Positions 1-7,809 of a DNA stretch of 64,000 bases are shown here, one piece after another. The position numbers and the translations under genes are program-made. The notes under the pieces are model-generated. The model ran no database searches. It had not been told where the DNA came from and worked only from the letters and a program-made list of their open reading frames with translations. How positions within the stretch are numbered: the first letter of the stretch is position 1; each line of letters opens with the position of its first letter. The stretch spans positions 982,482 through 1,046,481 of the forward strand of contig JAJVIC010000009.1 in the NCBI GenBank assembly GCA_022072225.1, given 5' to 3'. This DNA comes from Bacteroidia bacterium (GTDB lineage: Bacteria; Bacteroidota; Bacteroidia; SXHM01).

Positions 1-682
1 GATGGATATGACGGTGTAAATCTTCTCTGAATTCGGCCATGCTGTTGTAAAGCAGTTTGTAACTGTTGCAAGCCCACTCGGGCAGCGTAAATGAACTGCT
101 GAGTAAATAAATCTCTTCGAGCAGTTCGCCTGCTGCTTCGTGTTCTTTTTCCATCATGGCAATGGGATTTTTTACTGTTCCGAAATGGGCCTTTACATTT
201 TCTGCGCGACCTTCGGAAACGGCTACCATTTTTTTGATGTAGGGAAACAGCACCAATTCTTCTTTTTGCATGTGGGGAGCAAGTTCATTCACCACCTCGG
301 TCCACAACTCATTTATTTTAACCAATTCGGGAGCGTGCTCACCATGCACACGTGCTACTTTTTCGGCCAGTTCGCTGATTACAGGCATGTTTTGTTTTAC
401 ATAGGTGTGATGAATGTTTTCAATATAATCAGCGAGAAAATCAATCTTCCACTTATCGGGGTTTATTTCTGGAAAAGGATTATTGCGGCTCATTAGGTCA
501 ATCAGTTCTTCTTGAATTCTGTCCACATTTACATTCTTTTCTTCGCAGGCTTTTTGCAGGGTTTTCTTACCGCCACAGCAGAAGTCGATTCCGTTGCGTT
601 TTAAAATTTTGGCGGCACGGATATCTTCGCGTACTATTTCACCTATGGTTTGGTGGCTGAAGCTGGTTTCTATTACTGACAT
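1..682 (-). CDS. ric: Iron-sulfur cluster repair di-iron protein (RIC/ScdA family), C-terminus cut by window edge
   Basis: RIC/ScdA proteins carry a hemerythrin-like di-iron centre and help restore Fe-S clusters damaged by nitric oxide or oxidants in the cytoplasm. Translated from the ATG at 682, the N-terminal ScdA_N domain is clear (motif NGIDFCCGGKKTL, with the vicinal Cys pair near residue 35). The di-iron domain follows, with HHTY near residue 90, HMQKEE near 140 and the start of an HRHIH motif at the edge. About 227 residues are visible; the family is about 240 long, so only a short tail is missing. The start is favoured because homology begins there, and an ATG at 711 is in another frame. 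Two FNR-like palindromes lie upstream, fitting NO or redox control. The frame is open to the left edge. Confidence 0.9.
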   Translation of the reverse strand, partial: MSVIETSFSHQTIGEIVREDIRAAKILKRNGIDFCCGGKKTLQKACEEKNVNVDRIQEELIDLMSRNNPFPEINPDKWKIDFLADYIENIHHTYVKQNMPVISELAEKVARVHGEHAPELVKINELWTEVVNELAPHMQKEELVLFPYIKKMVAVSEGRAENVKAHFGTVKNPIAMMEKEHEAAGELLEEIYLLSSSFTLPEWACNSYKLLYNSMAEFREDLHRHIH

Positions 683-725
683 GTCTTAAAATTTTTGGTA
701 AAAGTAGACATGCAGGTCTTTTATT

Positions 726-745
726 AAACTGATTTTTGTCAGTTT
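726..745. promoter_or_regulatory. Perfect inverted repeat upstream of ric, candidate CRP/FNR-family operator
   Basis: The site reads AAACTGA, six bases, TCAGTTT: a perfect 7 bp arm palindrome 44-63 bp upstream of the ric start. No T-run follows on either strand, so a terminator is less likely. CRP/FNR-family regulators bind dyads of this size. The assignment is inference. Confidence 0.4.
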
Positions 746-750
746 GCAAT

Positions 751-764
751 CTGATAAAAATCAA
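751..764. promoter_or_regulatory. FNR-box-like site upstream of ric
   Basis: CTGATAAAAATCAA matches the FNR/Anr consensus TTGAT-N4-ATCAA at nine of ten defined positions. It lies just beyond the stop of the ILVBL-like gene and about 70-80 bp from the ric start. With the adjacent perfect palindrome it suggests regulation of ric by an FNR-family oxygen or NO sensor. Confidence 0.4.
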
Positions 765-770
765 ATAACT

Positions 771-2507
771 CTAAACAGAGATTGAGCCTTTTCTGAAATC
801 GGTTTTTCCGAGAATTGCGTTAATCAAAAAGGGTTTCCCTTGTTTGTTGGCTTCGCGTGCTTTTGCCACCGCATCAGCTAACTGCGACAGGTCTGTAATT
901 TTTATTCCATCGCCTCCATAGCCTTTTGCTACTTCGTGGTAATCGGTAAAAGCTAAATCAGTTGCTACGCTGTCTCCCAGAAAATCAACCTGATCGCGGG
1001 CAATCTGTGCCCAACTTGCATCGTTGCCGATTAAAGCAATCACCGGAATTTTATGTCGTGCAAACGTGTCGAACTCTGCAAGCGTGTATGCACTTGAGCC
1101 ATCACCATAAATAATCCATGTTTCTTCATCGGGCCGGCACAGTTTTGCGCCTGCTGCAAAACCGCCACCAACGCCAAGCGTTCCGAAAACACCCGGGTCG
1201 AGCCATGACAAGGGAGAGCGAGGATGCAGGATGTAAGAAGCGGTAGCAACAAAATCACCGCCATCGGCAACAAGCATTGTTTTCTCAGGCAGCATTTTTT
1301 CCAGTTCGCGGAACAGCGCAACCGGATTTATTCCCTCTGTTTTTTCTTCCGCCTTTTTGGTGATTTCCGTTTCGCGTGCTTCATCGCTTTTGTGCAGTTG
1401 GTCAAGCCACTGTTTCCGGTCGTTTTGTTTCAGTAAGGTATTTTGCGAAAGTGAAATCAGAAAATCACCGGGTTCACCATGAACAGCAATCTGGGGTTTG
1501 CGGTTTTTATACAATTCTTCATGTGAACGGTTTACTGAAATCAGCTTTACTTTTGAAGAAATGTGTCTTCCGTAATCCATTCTGAAATCGCAGGGAACTC
1601 CTGAAAGTAAAACCAGGTCGGCTTCGCGCAGTGCCACTTTTCGGTTGTGGCGTGCCTGTAATTCATGGTCGGCACCTAATAAACCGCGGGCCATTCCGCT
1701 TAGGTAAACAGGTACTCCTAATTTTTTAACAGCTTCAGCAATAGCCGCAGCGTTTTGAGCCTGCAGCATGGTTTGCGAACCGATTACCATCAGCGGTTTC
1801 TTAGCTGCATTTAACGCTTCAGCTACCTTGTTTTCATTGCCTTTGCTGTGTGCAGGCGCTTTGGCTTGCTGCCTGCTGAATAGTTTTCCCCATTTGTCTT
1901 TTCCGCTGAAAGTCCGGTCGAGGTGAAATTTTAAATAGTAATGTTCCGCTTTTTTTGTCAGCGGATAATCTTTCGGGTCTTTGTTAACGCCATACCACTC
2001 GCGTACCATCGCTTCGGGATACAGCAAATCAATTGGGCATTCTACAAACACAGGGCCCGGAATTCCGTTTTGAGCTTCATAAAATGCACGCTGAATTGTT
2101 TCGGCAAGGTTGCTTACTTTGGTTACAACGGTTGTCCATTTTACGTTTGGTCTCATCAGGCTTTGTTGGTCAATATCCTGCAAAGCACCGCGACCTCGCA
2201 ATACGGTTGCTGTTGCTCCGCCCAATAAAATCAGTGGCGACTGCGCCATCAGTGCATTGCGGATTGCTGTAAGCGTATTGGTAACACCCGGGCCTGCGGT
2301 AACAGCGGCTATGCCCGGCTTGCCTGTTAACCGTGCCGTTGCATCGGCTGCAAAAACAGCATTAACCTCATCGCGCGAGTCGATTACACGTATACCTGCT
2401 TTTTTTGCTTCCACAAAAATGGGTGAAATGTGCCCTCCGCAAAGTGTGTAAAGAAATTCGGTTCCGTTGGCTTTCAGAACATCTGCTATTATTTTTCCTC
2501 CGTTCAT
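771..2507 (-). CDS. TPP-dependent acetolactate synthase-like enzyme, homologue of ILVBL/2-hydroxyacyl-CoA lyase
   Basis: A 578-residue thiamine-diphosphate enzyme of the acetolactate synthase superfamily. The N-terminal pyrimidine-binding domain has the catalytic glutamate at E47 in SRDEVNAVFAADA. A central domain follows, then a C-terminal PP domain with GDGSSAYTLAEFDTFARH followed by IGNDASW. Blocks such as GGHISP, SGMARGLLG (LGGMARGLLG in the human protein), WLDPGVFGTLGVGGGFA and the C-terminus DFRKGSISV closely resemble human ILVBL, now known as 2-hydroxyacyl-CoA lyase HACL2, more than bacterial IlvB. No small regulatory subunit is adjacent, which argues against a role in branched-chain amino acid synthesis. 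The likely reaction is cleavage of 2-hydroxyacyl-CoA or a related 2-oxoacid reaction; the substrate is inferred. Confidence 0.85.
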   Translation of the reverse strand: MNGGKIIADVLKANGTEFLYTLCGGHISPIFVEAKKAGIRVIDSRDEVNAVFAADATARLTGKPGIAAVTAGPGVTNTLTAIRNALMAQSPLILLGGATATVLRGRGALQDIDQQSLMRPNVKWTTVVTKVSNLAETIQRAFYEAQNGIPGPVFVECPIDLLYPEAMVREWYGVNKDPKDYPLTKKAEHYYLKFHLDRTFSGKDKWGKLFSRQQAKAPAHSKGNENKVAEALNAAKKPLMVIGSQTMLQAQNAAAIAEAVKKLGVPVYLSGMARGLLGADHELQARHNRKVALREADLVLLSGVPCDFRMDYGRHISSKVKLISVNRSHEELYKNRKPQIAVHGEPGDFLISLSQNTLLKQNDRKQWLDQLHKSDEARETEITKKAEEKTEGINPVALFRELEKMLPEKTMLVADGGDFVATASYILHPRSPLSWLDPGVFGTLGVGGGFAAGAKLCRPDEETWIIYGDGSSAYTLAEFDTFARHKIPVIALIGNDASWAQIARDQVDFLGDSVATDLAFTDYHEVAKGYGGDGIKITDLSQLADAVAKAREANKQGKPFLINAILGKTDFRKGSISV

Positions 2508-2640
2508 GATTGATTATTTAAAACACAAATAACGGAAAGAATAATGAATGAAGGAATATTCTGCTGTAAATCATGTGTAATTAATCAGCGGTTGTTAAAA
2601 ACTTAGGGCAGTATTTTATTCTGGCGAAATTATTGCAGAA

Positions 2641-2648
2641 TATATTTG
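2641..2648 (+). promoter_or_regulatory. Bacteroidota -7 promoter box for the TonB-C-like protein
   Basis: TATATTTG is an exact match to the TAnnTTTG -7 element recognised by the Bacteroidota primary sigma factor. It lies 16 bases before the ATG at 2665, giving a short leader. Confidence 0.6.
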
Positions 2649-2664
2649 CAAAAAATATAATCTC

Positions 2665-3207
2665 ATGAACACAAAAACATTCTTGACAACACTTTCAGTT
2701 TTTTCATTTTTCTCAATCGCAGCGTTTGCGCAGCATTCTGTTCACCTTAAATCGGGGGTTACGGTAAACGGTTATGTAACCGGCATTGCAGGCGGAGTTT
2801 TAAGCCTTGATGCCGATGGCAAAATGATGACTTATAAAATAGATGAAATAAAAACAGTGGACTTCAATGCCGCATCTGCTACAAGTGCATCAGAGAGTGG
2901 GGTGATGGAACAGAAATTTACATCAACTGACGGTTTGTATGTAGTGAAGTATAAAATGAAAGGCAGAACAGTTACAAAAGGATGTAAAGTAGTAATAGGT
3001 ACACAGGACAAAGGAACTGTTGTAGTAGATGTTGTTATTGATAAATACGGCAACGTAATAAAAGCCACACCGGGTGCACCGGGCTCATCTACCACCAACG
3101 ATGATTACCTCTTTACCAAAGCCCAGAAGTTCGCGCAGGAAATAAAGTTTGATAATGTGCCGACAGCTCCTCTTGAAACCAAAGGAACGGTTACATTTAC
3201 TTTCTGA
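2665..3207 (+). CDS. Secreted protein with TonB-C-like C-terminal domain
   Basis: A 180-residue protein with a Sec signal peptide (residues 1-22, ending AFAQ). A small region of about 40 residues rich in Val and Gly (SGVTVNGYVTGIAGGVL) follows, of the kind often seen in Bacteroidota envelope proteins. From about residue 90 the pattern TVVVDVVIDKYGNVIKA, then DDYLFTKAQKFAQEIKF, resembles the energy-transducing TonB C-terminal fold, which binds outer-membrane partners or peptidoglycan. It has no proline-rich spanning region, so it is not a functional TonB on its own. Role unknown; probably a periplasmic or outer-membrane-associated envelope protein. It is a single gene with its own promoter. 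Confidence 0.75.
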   Translation: MNTKTFLTTLSVFSFFSIAAFAQHSVHLKSGVTVNGYVTGIAGGVLSLDADGKMMTYKIDEIKTVDFNAASATSASESGVMEQKFTSTDGLYVVKYKMKGRTVTKGCKVVIGTQDKGTVVVDVVIDKYGNVIKATPGAPGSSTTNDDYLFTKAQKFAQEIKFDNVPTAPLETKGTVTFTF

Positions 3208-3255
3208 GAGAAAATAGGTTAAAAGGTTAGGCGGTGACGGGGTAAGGATGAACAA

Positions 3256-4059
3256 TCATTCTCTTACCTTCTCGCTTTTTAGTTTCTTAATCTTCTTGTT
3301 TACAGGCAAAGGATTAAAGAAGTAGCGTACGTCAAAGGTAAGGTATGAGCCGTTGAGTTTCATCATCAGGTTTTCGTTGTTTGATTTGCTTGGTTCGTAG
3401 GTAAGGCTTGAATTGTATATCTGAGCAAACGGCCGCTGAAACGATGCTCCGATGTAGAAGTAACCTGATTTAACGGTTCGGTATTCCCAGCCAAGATTAG
3501 CCAGTACGCCCGACTGAAATACACCGTTGCGTTGCGAATAGTTATTGAAGTAAGTACTGAAAGTATGTATGTCGGATACAAACATATCTAATGATAAGCC
3601 TGCTGATGCATTCATGTAAAGCCTGTTTGTTAATCTTATAAATACAAGTGCGCTAACAGGTATTTGGTAATTAACTACGCCAAAGTCGCTTTTGCCCTGA
3701 AACGTGTCGGTTTTAAAATCAAGGTCGTAGTTGCGTTTTACATAATTGATTCCTGTTTCTAATGAAACGGTGTTGGTAAATCCCCAGCGTATAACCATTC
3801 CGCCTGAATAGCCGAGTTTGGGAGTAATGGTGAAATCAACTCCGTTTTGTGAAATTGTTTGTTCGCCCGTCTTTAAAAACTTTACTGGAAAGATTGGTTT
3901 TGCCTGCAAGCCAACTGTAACCGTTCTTTCCTGTGCATGAACGAAGTTTGTAAGAAGGGATAGCACACAGATAACACGGATGAAACAGATTTGCACTGAT
4001 TTTATATCCGCTTTTATACGTACACCCCTTGTCATCCGTGTGCCATTAAATGATTTCAT
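3256..4059 (-). CDS. Predicted outer-membrane beta-barrel protein with repeat-derived signal peptide
   Basis: A 267-residue protein with alternating hydrophobic strands, many aromatic residues and a terminal YFFNPL stretch, typical of PorT/OmpA-like Bacteroidota barrels. The start ATG at 4059 overlaps the upstream hydrolase stop as ATGA, which supports this start and translational coupling. The signal peptide is unusually long: about 43 residues to the VHAQ cleavage site. Most of it (residues 8-33) is encoded by a copy of a short intergenic repeat related to the word CATCCGTGTTATCTGTGTG (see findings). Function beyond membrane localisation is not known. Confidence 0.75.
   Translation of the reverse strand: MKSFNGTRMTRGVRIKADIKSVQICFIRVICVLSLLTNFVHAQERTVTVGLQAKPIFPVKFLKTGEQTISQNGVDFTITPKLGYSGGMVIRWGFTNTVSLETGINYVKRNYDLDFKTDTFQGKSDFGVVNYQIPVSALVFIRLTNRLYMNASAGLSLDMFVSDIHTFSTYFNNYSQRNGVFQSGVLANLGWEYRTVKSGYFYIGASFQRPFAQIYNSSLTYEPSKSNNENLMMKLNGSYLTFDVRYFFNPLPVNKKIKKLKSEKVRE
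3963..4044. repeat. Intergenic-type inverted repeat encoding part of a signal peptide
   Basis: The left arm GCACACAGATAACACGGATG and the right arm CATCCGTGTGCCA form an imperfect inverted repeat. These words are of the kind normally seen between genes in Bacteroidota genomes. Here the unit lies wholly inside the 5' end of the barrel gene and is read in frame as its signal peptide. Confidence 0.6.
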
Positions 4060-4982
4060 TTTTTAATAAACTTCAAAAAATCCTTTTCAAACTGTTCAGC
4101 CATTTCTACTTGCGGCAGGTGTCCGCAGGGGTCATACACAATCATGGTGCTGTTTTTTATATCACGGTGAAATTTCTCAGCATGGTATGCCGGAATAATT
4201 TCGTCTTGTTTTCCCCAAACAATAAGCGTAGGGCAGTTGAGTGTTTGCAGCTTAGTTGTATCGGGCATCGAATCAGAACTTGCTACAGCAAAAGCCCCAT
4301 GTATGTTTCCTTCGCGGTTCCAAAAGTCATTATTAGCCTGTACTTCAATTGGGTCAATCTTGCTGTCATCGGCCCAGCAGCGGATACCTGCATCTTTTGA
4401 GGCCGAATAAGGCATTCCGCGCTCCAGTGCTTTTACTACAAAGGGTAAGCGTATCCAGTTTACGGCTTTTGTTTTTATTTTATCCATTTCATAGCCCGCG
4501 CTACCCAGCAGAACTAAACCTTTTACCTTGTCCGGATTTTCAACAGCTATTTGCCAGGCTACCCAGCCGCCCATAGAGTTGCCCATTACATAAAAGCTGT
4601 CTATGTTAAGCGAGTCGGTAATAAACTGAAGATAGTCGCGGTAAACCTCGGGCGGATTGATGTTTTCGCCTTTCGGCATATCCGACATTCCAAAGCCGGG
4701 AAGGTCAATGCGTACCACGCGAAAACTGTCTTTGAGCAGTTCGGTTATTTTATTAAAGTTGCGGTGTGAGCCCCCAAAGCCGTGCAGCATAATAATGGGG
4801 AAGCCGCTGCCTTCGTCAGTATAGTGCATTTCGGTACCCCGCCATTTAATAAAATGCGAAGAGGGAAGGGTGTATTTTGCTTTTATTTCGGCTGTCGGAA
4901 TTATTTGTTTCGGACGGAAATAGATGGCAAGCACAAATACCAGAAACAATATACCAATAACCAACAGGATAATTTTCTTCAT
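4056..4982 (-). CDS. Membrane-anchored alpha/beta hydrolase
   Basis: A 308-residue alpha/beta hydrolase. An N-terminal hydrophobic helix (residues 2-22) should anchor it in the inner membrane with the enzyme in the periplasm. The oxyanion motif is HGFGGSH, the nucleophile elbow GNSMGGW (Ser), the acid lies in WGKQDEIIP (Asp) and the base in CGHLPQVE (His), so the catalytic triad is complete. The family includes lipases, esterases and C-C hydrolases; the substrate cannot be read from sequence. It is cotranscribed with the downstream barrel gene, which it overlaps by 4 bp. Confidence 0.85.
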   Translation of the reverse strand: MKKIILLVIGILFLVFVLAIYFRPKQIIPTAEIKAKYTLPSSHFIKWRGTEMHYTDEGSGFPIIMLHGFGGSHRNFNKITELLKDSFRVVRIDLPGFGMSDMPKGENINPPEVYRDYLQFITDSLNIDSFYVMGNSMGGWVAWQIAVENPDKVKGLVLLGSAGYEMDKIKTKAVNWIRLPFVVKALERGMPYSASKDAGIRCWADDSKIDPIEVQANNDFWNREGNIHGAFAVASSDSMPDTTKLQTLNCPTLIVWGKQDEIIPAYHAEKFHRDIKNSTMIVYDPCGHLPQVEMAEQFEKDFLKFIKK

Positions 4983-5006
4983 ACTGCAAAAGTCCGAAAA
5001 AATAAA

Positions 5007-5040
5007 TTACCGCAAAGGCGCGAAGAATGCGAAGAGTAAA
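5007..5040. repeat. Short 'GCGCAAAGG' word repeat upstream of membrane protein
   Basis: TTACCGCAAAGGCGCGAAG followed by AATGCGAAGAG is a left-arm copy of the word family also found at 8721-8778, 48171-48200, 52595-52636 and 54030-54090. It abuts the 5' end of the next gene. Confidence 0.5.
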
Positions 5041-5048
5041 TCATAAGA

Positions 5049-5056
5049 TATATTTG
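5049..5056 (+). promoter_or_regulatory. TAnnTTTG promoter box almost touching the start codon
   Basis: TATATTTG ends only 3 bases before the ATG at 5060. With transcription normally beginning a few bases after the box, the mRNA would be leaderless or nearly so. It also rules against an upstream start at 5027. Confidence 0.5.
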
Positions 5057-5059
5057 TGC

Positions 5060-5893
5060 ATGGTTTTACGTTTTATCAGTTGGCTGAAACAATATAAGGT
5101 GCTGAATGTTTTGCTCGTTTTTGTTTATGGCAGTGCGCTTATCTTTTTTCACGATTATTTTGTTTACCTCTCTGTTGATATAATGAACAGCCTTAGCCTG
5201 CCCGTCTATAATAAGGTGGTCTTGGTTATCAGCATTTGCTTGGGAGTTTCAATTCTTGCCTCACTGTTGTATGTGCTTTACAAATCGAAAGAAAACAGAA
5301 ACGGAAAATTGTTTTTTCTATTGCTGACAACTCTGCTTATTGCTTTACATTATAAATTTCTGTTTGAGATGAATATTGAAGTAATTCATGTCTTTGAATT
5401 TACCTTGTTGTCGGTTTTGCTATTTCCCTTGCTGGGCAGTTTTGGTGCTTCGGTGGCTTTTACCTTGCCTTTTATTCTGGTAAATGAGTGGTATCAGTAC
5501 GTGGTGTTATATCCCGGTTATATACAGTATTTTGAGTTTAACGATATTGTGATTGACCTGCTGGGCTGTGGTATGGCGATGCATTTTTTGTGGATTGCCG
5601 GTATAACTCCCCGGCAGAATTCGCCTCTATGGAGAAAGCCCGAGTTTGTTTTTCTTCTTGGCTTTAACCTGCTGTTTATTCTATTGTTTGCGGCCTGTGT
5701 TGTTGTGTTTTATCCGGCAGATAAATGCAATAACACATTTTTGGTGCTTAATCAACTCAAAAACCCGCACCTGTTCTGGCAAACTCATGTTTACGGGGCT
5801 GTATATCATGTGATGAAGCCGCTGGAAGGTTTGGTGGCTGTAAATGGTGTATGCCTGTTGTTTGCTTTGATGGATTTTGTTGCCAAGAAATGA
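5060..5893 (+). CDS. Multi-pass inner-membrane protein, possibly VanZ-like
   Basis: A 277-residue protein with about seven hydrophobic segments. Clear ones are LNVLLVFVYGSALIFF, VVLVISICLGVSILASLLYV, a stretch around FTLLSVLLFPLLGSFG, and FLLGFNLLFILLFAACVVVF. A central stretch with ..EWYQYV.. followed by ..FNDIVIDLLGCGMAM.. resembles the Glu...Asp/Gly pattern of VanZ-family proteins, but the match is weak. The start at 5060 is chosen because the upstream in-frame ATG (5027) lies in a repeat and before the promoter box. No function can be assigned with confidence. Confidence 0.7.
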   Translation: MVLRFISWLKQYKVLNVLLVFVYGSALIFFHDYFVYLSVDIMNSLSLPVYNKVVLVISICLGVSILASLLYVLYKSKENRNGKLFFLLLTTLLIALHYKFLFEMNIEVIHVFEFTLLSVLLFPLLGSFGASVAFTLPFILVNEWYQYVVLYPGYIQYFEFNDIVIDLLGCGMAMHFLWIAGITPRQNSPLWRKPEFVFLLGFNLLFILLFAACVVVFYPADKCNNTFLVLNQLKNPHLFWQTHVYGAVYHVMKPLEGLVAVNGVCLLFALMDFVAKK

Positions 5894-5943
5894 TATGATA
5901 TTAATATCTTTTTACATTTGATGCACTAACCAACTATAAACAG

Positions 5944-7809
5944 ATGAGAAAAATTCTGCTTTTTTTTATTCTACATATGCAGGTTGTGGTTGTTTCTTCG
6001 CAGCCATACTTTACGGACGTATCTGTTTCTTCGGGTATTAACCACAAAGCGGTGAGGGTGCCGGGTTTTGAGCCGATGTCGGGCGGGGCTGCCTGGTTTG
6101 ATTACGACAACAATGGTTATGATGATCTTTATCTGACAGGTGGTTATGCCCGCGATGCTTTTTACCGAAACAACGGCAATGGAACCTTTACCCTGCAAAC
6201 CAACTCAGCAGGTTTTGGTGCTATGGACGAAACGGTTTTTACCACCGGTGTTTCGGCAGGCGATATTGATAACGATGGCTTTAAAGATGTATTTGTAACA
6301 ACATTCAACACGCATCACAATTACCTGTTCCATAATAACGGTAACGGCACCTTTACTGATATTTCATTCAGTGCCGGTGTTGCTGATACTGCTAACAGCA
6401 CTTCGGCTGTGTTTGGCGATTATAATGCCGATGGCTTTATTGATTTGTATGTTACCAACTGGTGTGTAGAATATAACATAGACCTTCCCACCGTAAAAAA
6501 CTTTTTTTACATCAATAACGGCAATCTAACCTTTACCGAAAGCAGCGTAGCGTATGGAATACACGACAGTACGGCCTGCTCGCTGGCGGCAGCATTTACC
6601 GATTACGACAACGACCACGACATGGATTTGCTGGTGGCAAATGATTTCGGTTATTATCCCAATCACACTCCCAACTCGTTATTCCAAAATCAGTTTCCGC
6701 TCGATACTTTTTTTGATGTAAGTATTGCTGCCAACGCTAATTTTGGAATGAACGGAATGGGTGTGGCCATTGCCGATTACGATGAAAACGGCTTGCTCGA
6801 TTATCTGGTAACCGATATGGAAACACCTTTGCTGATGCACAACTCCGGTGGTGTTTTTTCCAACGAAGCTGTTGCAGCCGGACTGCAAAACGACCAGGTA
6901 CCCGATCAAAGCAACGTTGGTACACGCGCTACCGTAAGCTGGGGCTGCGCCTTTCTGGATTACGACCACGATACCTATTCCGATATTATAATTTCTCAGG
7001 GCGATTTAAGTTATGATTATCCCCGCCCAGCGCTCGACCCGAATAAGCTCTATCGCAACAATGCTGACGGAACATTTACTGATGTTTCAGTAGCAGCAGG
7101 TATTGACGATAATTATACCTCACGCGCGCTGGCTTATTCAGATTATGATTTAGATGGTGATTTGGATGCGTTGATCGGAATTCTTGATTCAGTAAATGGC
7201 AACGCTCATTCATTTTTGTTTCGTAATGATGCCGCTACCGGAAACTGGCTGAAAATAAAAACGCAAGGCCTTGCCGCTAACCGCGATGGTTATGGAGCAA
7301 GAGTTGAAGTGATGTTCAACGGACGCACCCTTATCCGCGAGGTAGACGGGGGCTCGAGCTATAATTCGCACAACAGCAGTGTGGTGCATTTCGGGTTGGG
7401 TAACACAACGTATGTGGACAGCCTTGTTATCACCTGGCCCGGAGGGGCGCGCGATGTGTTTTACCACGTTCCTGCCAATATTCTATATACGGCTGTTGAG
7501 GGTACAGGCGGTATTACCGTAAATGCCAACGCTTTTGTGCGCGAAGATAAATTCACCGTATTCCCTAATCCTTCGCAGGCAGGTAATTCCGTGTTTTTTA
7601 AAACTGTTTTCAGCAGCAGCCAATCGGCTTCACTTACTGTTTTTGATTTAAAAGGGAACAGCGTAGCCGAAGTTTTCAGCAACAGAAAACTGGCTGAAGG
7701 CAATGTTACCTGGGAATGGCAGGTACACCATACACTTAACCCCGGTGTTTATAATTGCAGGCTTGAAACCGAAAACGGAGTGCTGAACCAGCGCCTGATT
7801 GTATTTTGA
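5944..7809 (+). CDS. FG-GAP/VCBS repeat protein with ASPIC/UnbV domain and T9SS type A tail
   Basis: A 621-residue secreted protein. A signal peptide (about residues 1-19) is followed by repeated FG-GAP/VCBS units. Each has a calcium-binding Asp loop such as DYDNNGYDDLY, DIDNDGFKDVF, DYNADGFIDLY and DYDLDGDLDAL, predicting a seven-bladed propeller. An ASPIC/UnbV domain follows (RTLIREVDGGSSYNSHNSS ... VHFGLGN ... ITWPGG). The last 75 residues (TVFPNPSQAG ... GVYNCRLE) form a type A T9SS sorting domain. It is thus predicted to be exported through the outer membrane and attached to or released from the surface. Similar proteins are often annotated CRTAC1-like. Confidence 0.9.
   Translation: MRKILLFFILHMQVVVVSSQPYFTDVSVSSGINHKAVRVPGFEPMSGGAAWFDYDNNGYDDLYLTGGYARDAFYRNNGNGTFTLQTNSAGFGAMDETVFTTGVSAGDIDNDGFKDVFVTTFNTHHNYLFHNNGNGTFTDISFSAGVADTANSTSAVFGDYNADGFIDLYVTNWCVEYNIDLPTVKNFFYINNGNLTFTESSVAYGIHDSTACSLAAAFTDYDNDHDMDLLVANDFGYYPNHTPNSLFQNQFPLDTFFDVSIAANANFGMNGMGVAIADYDENGLLDYLVTDMETPLLMHNSGGVFSNEAVAAGLQNDQVPDQSNVGTRATVSWGCAFLDYDHDTYSDIIISQGDLSYDYPRPALDPNKLYRNNADGTFTDVSVAAGIDDNYTSRALAYSDYDLDGDLDALIGILDSVNGNAHSFLFRNDAATGNWLKIKTQGLAANRDGYGARVEVMFNGRTLIREVDGGSSYNSHNSSVVHFGLGNTTYVDSLVITWPGGARDVFYHVPANILYTAVEGTGGITVNANAFVREDKFTVFPNPSQAGNSVFFKTVFSSSQSASLTVFDLKGNSVAEVFSNRKLAEGNVTWEWQVHHTLNPGVYNCRLETENGVLNQRLIVF

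Noticed and set aside
726-745. Rho-independent terminator after the ILVBL-like gene
   Set aside because: The stem is A/T-rich and no T-run follows on the minus strand. An operator is the better reading.
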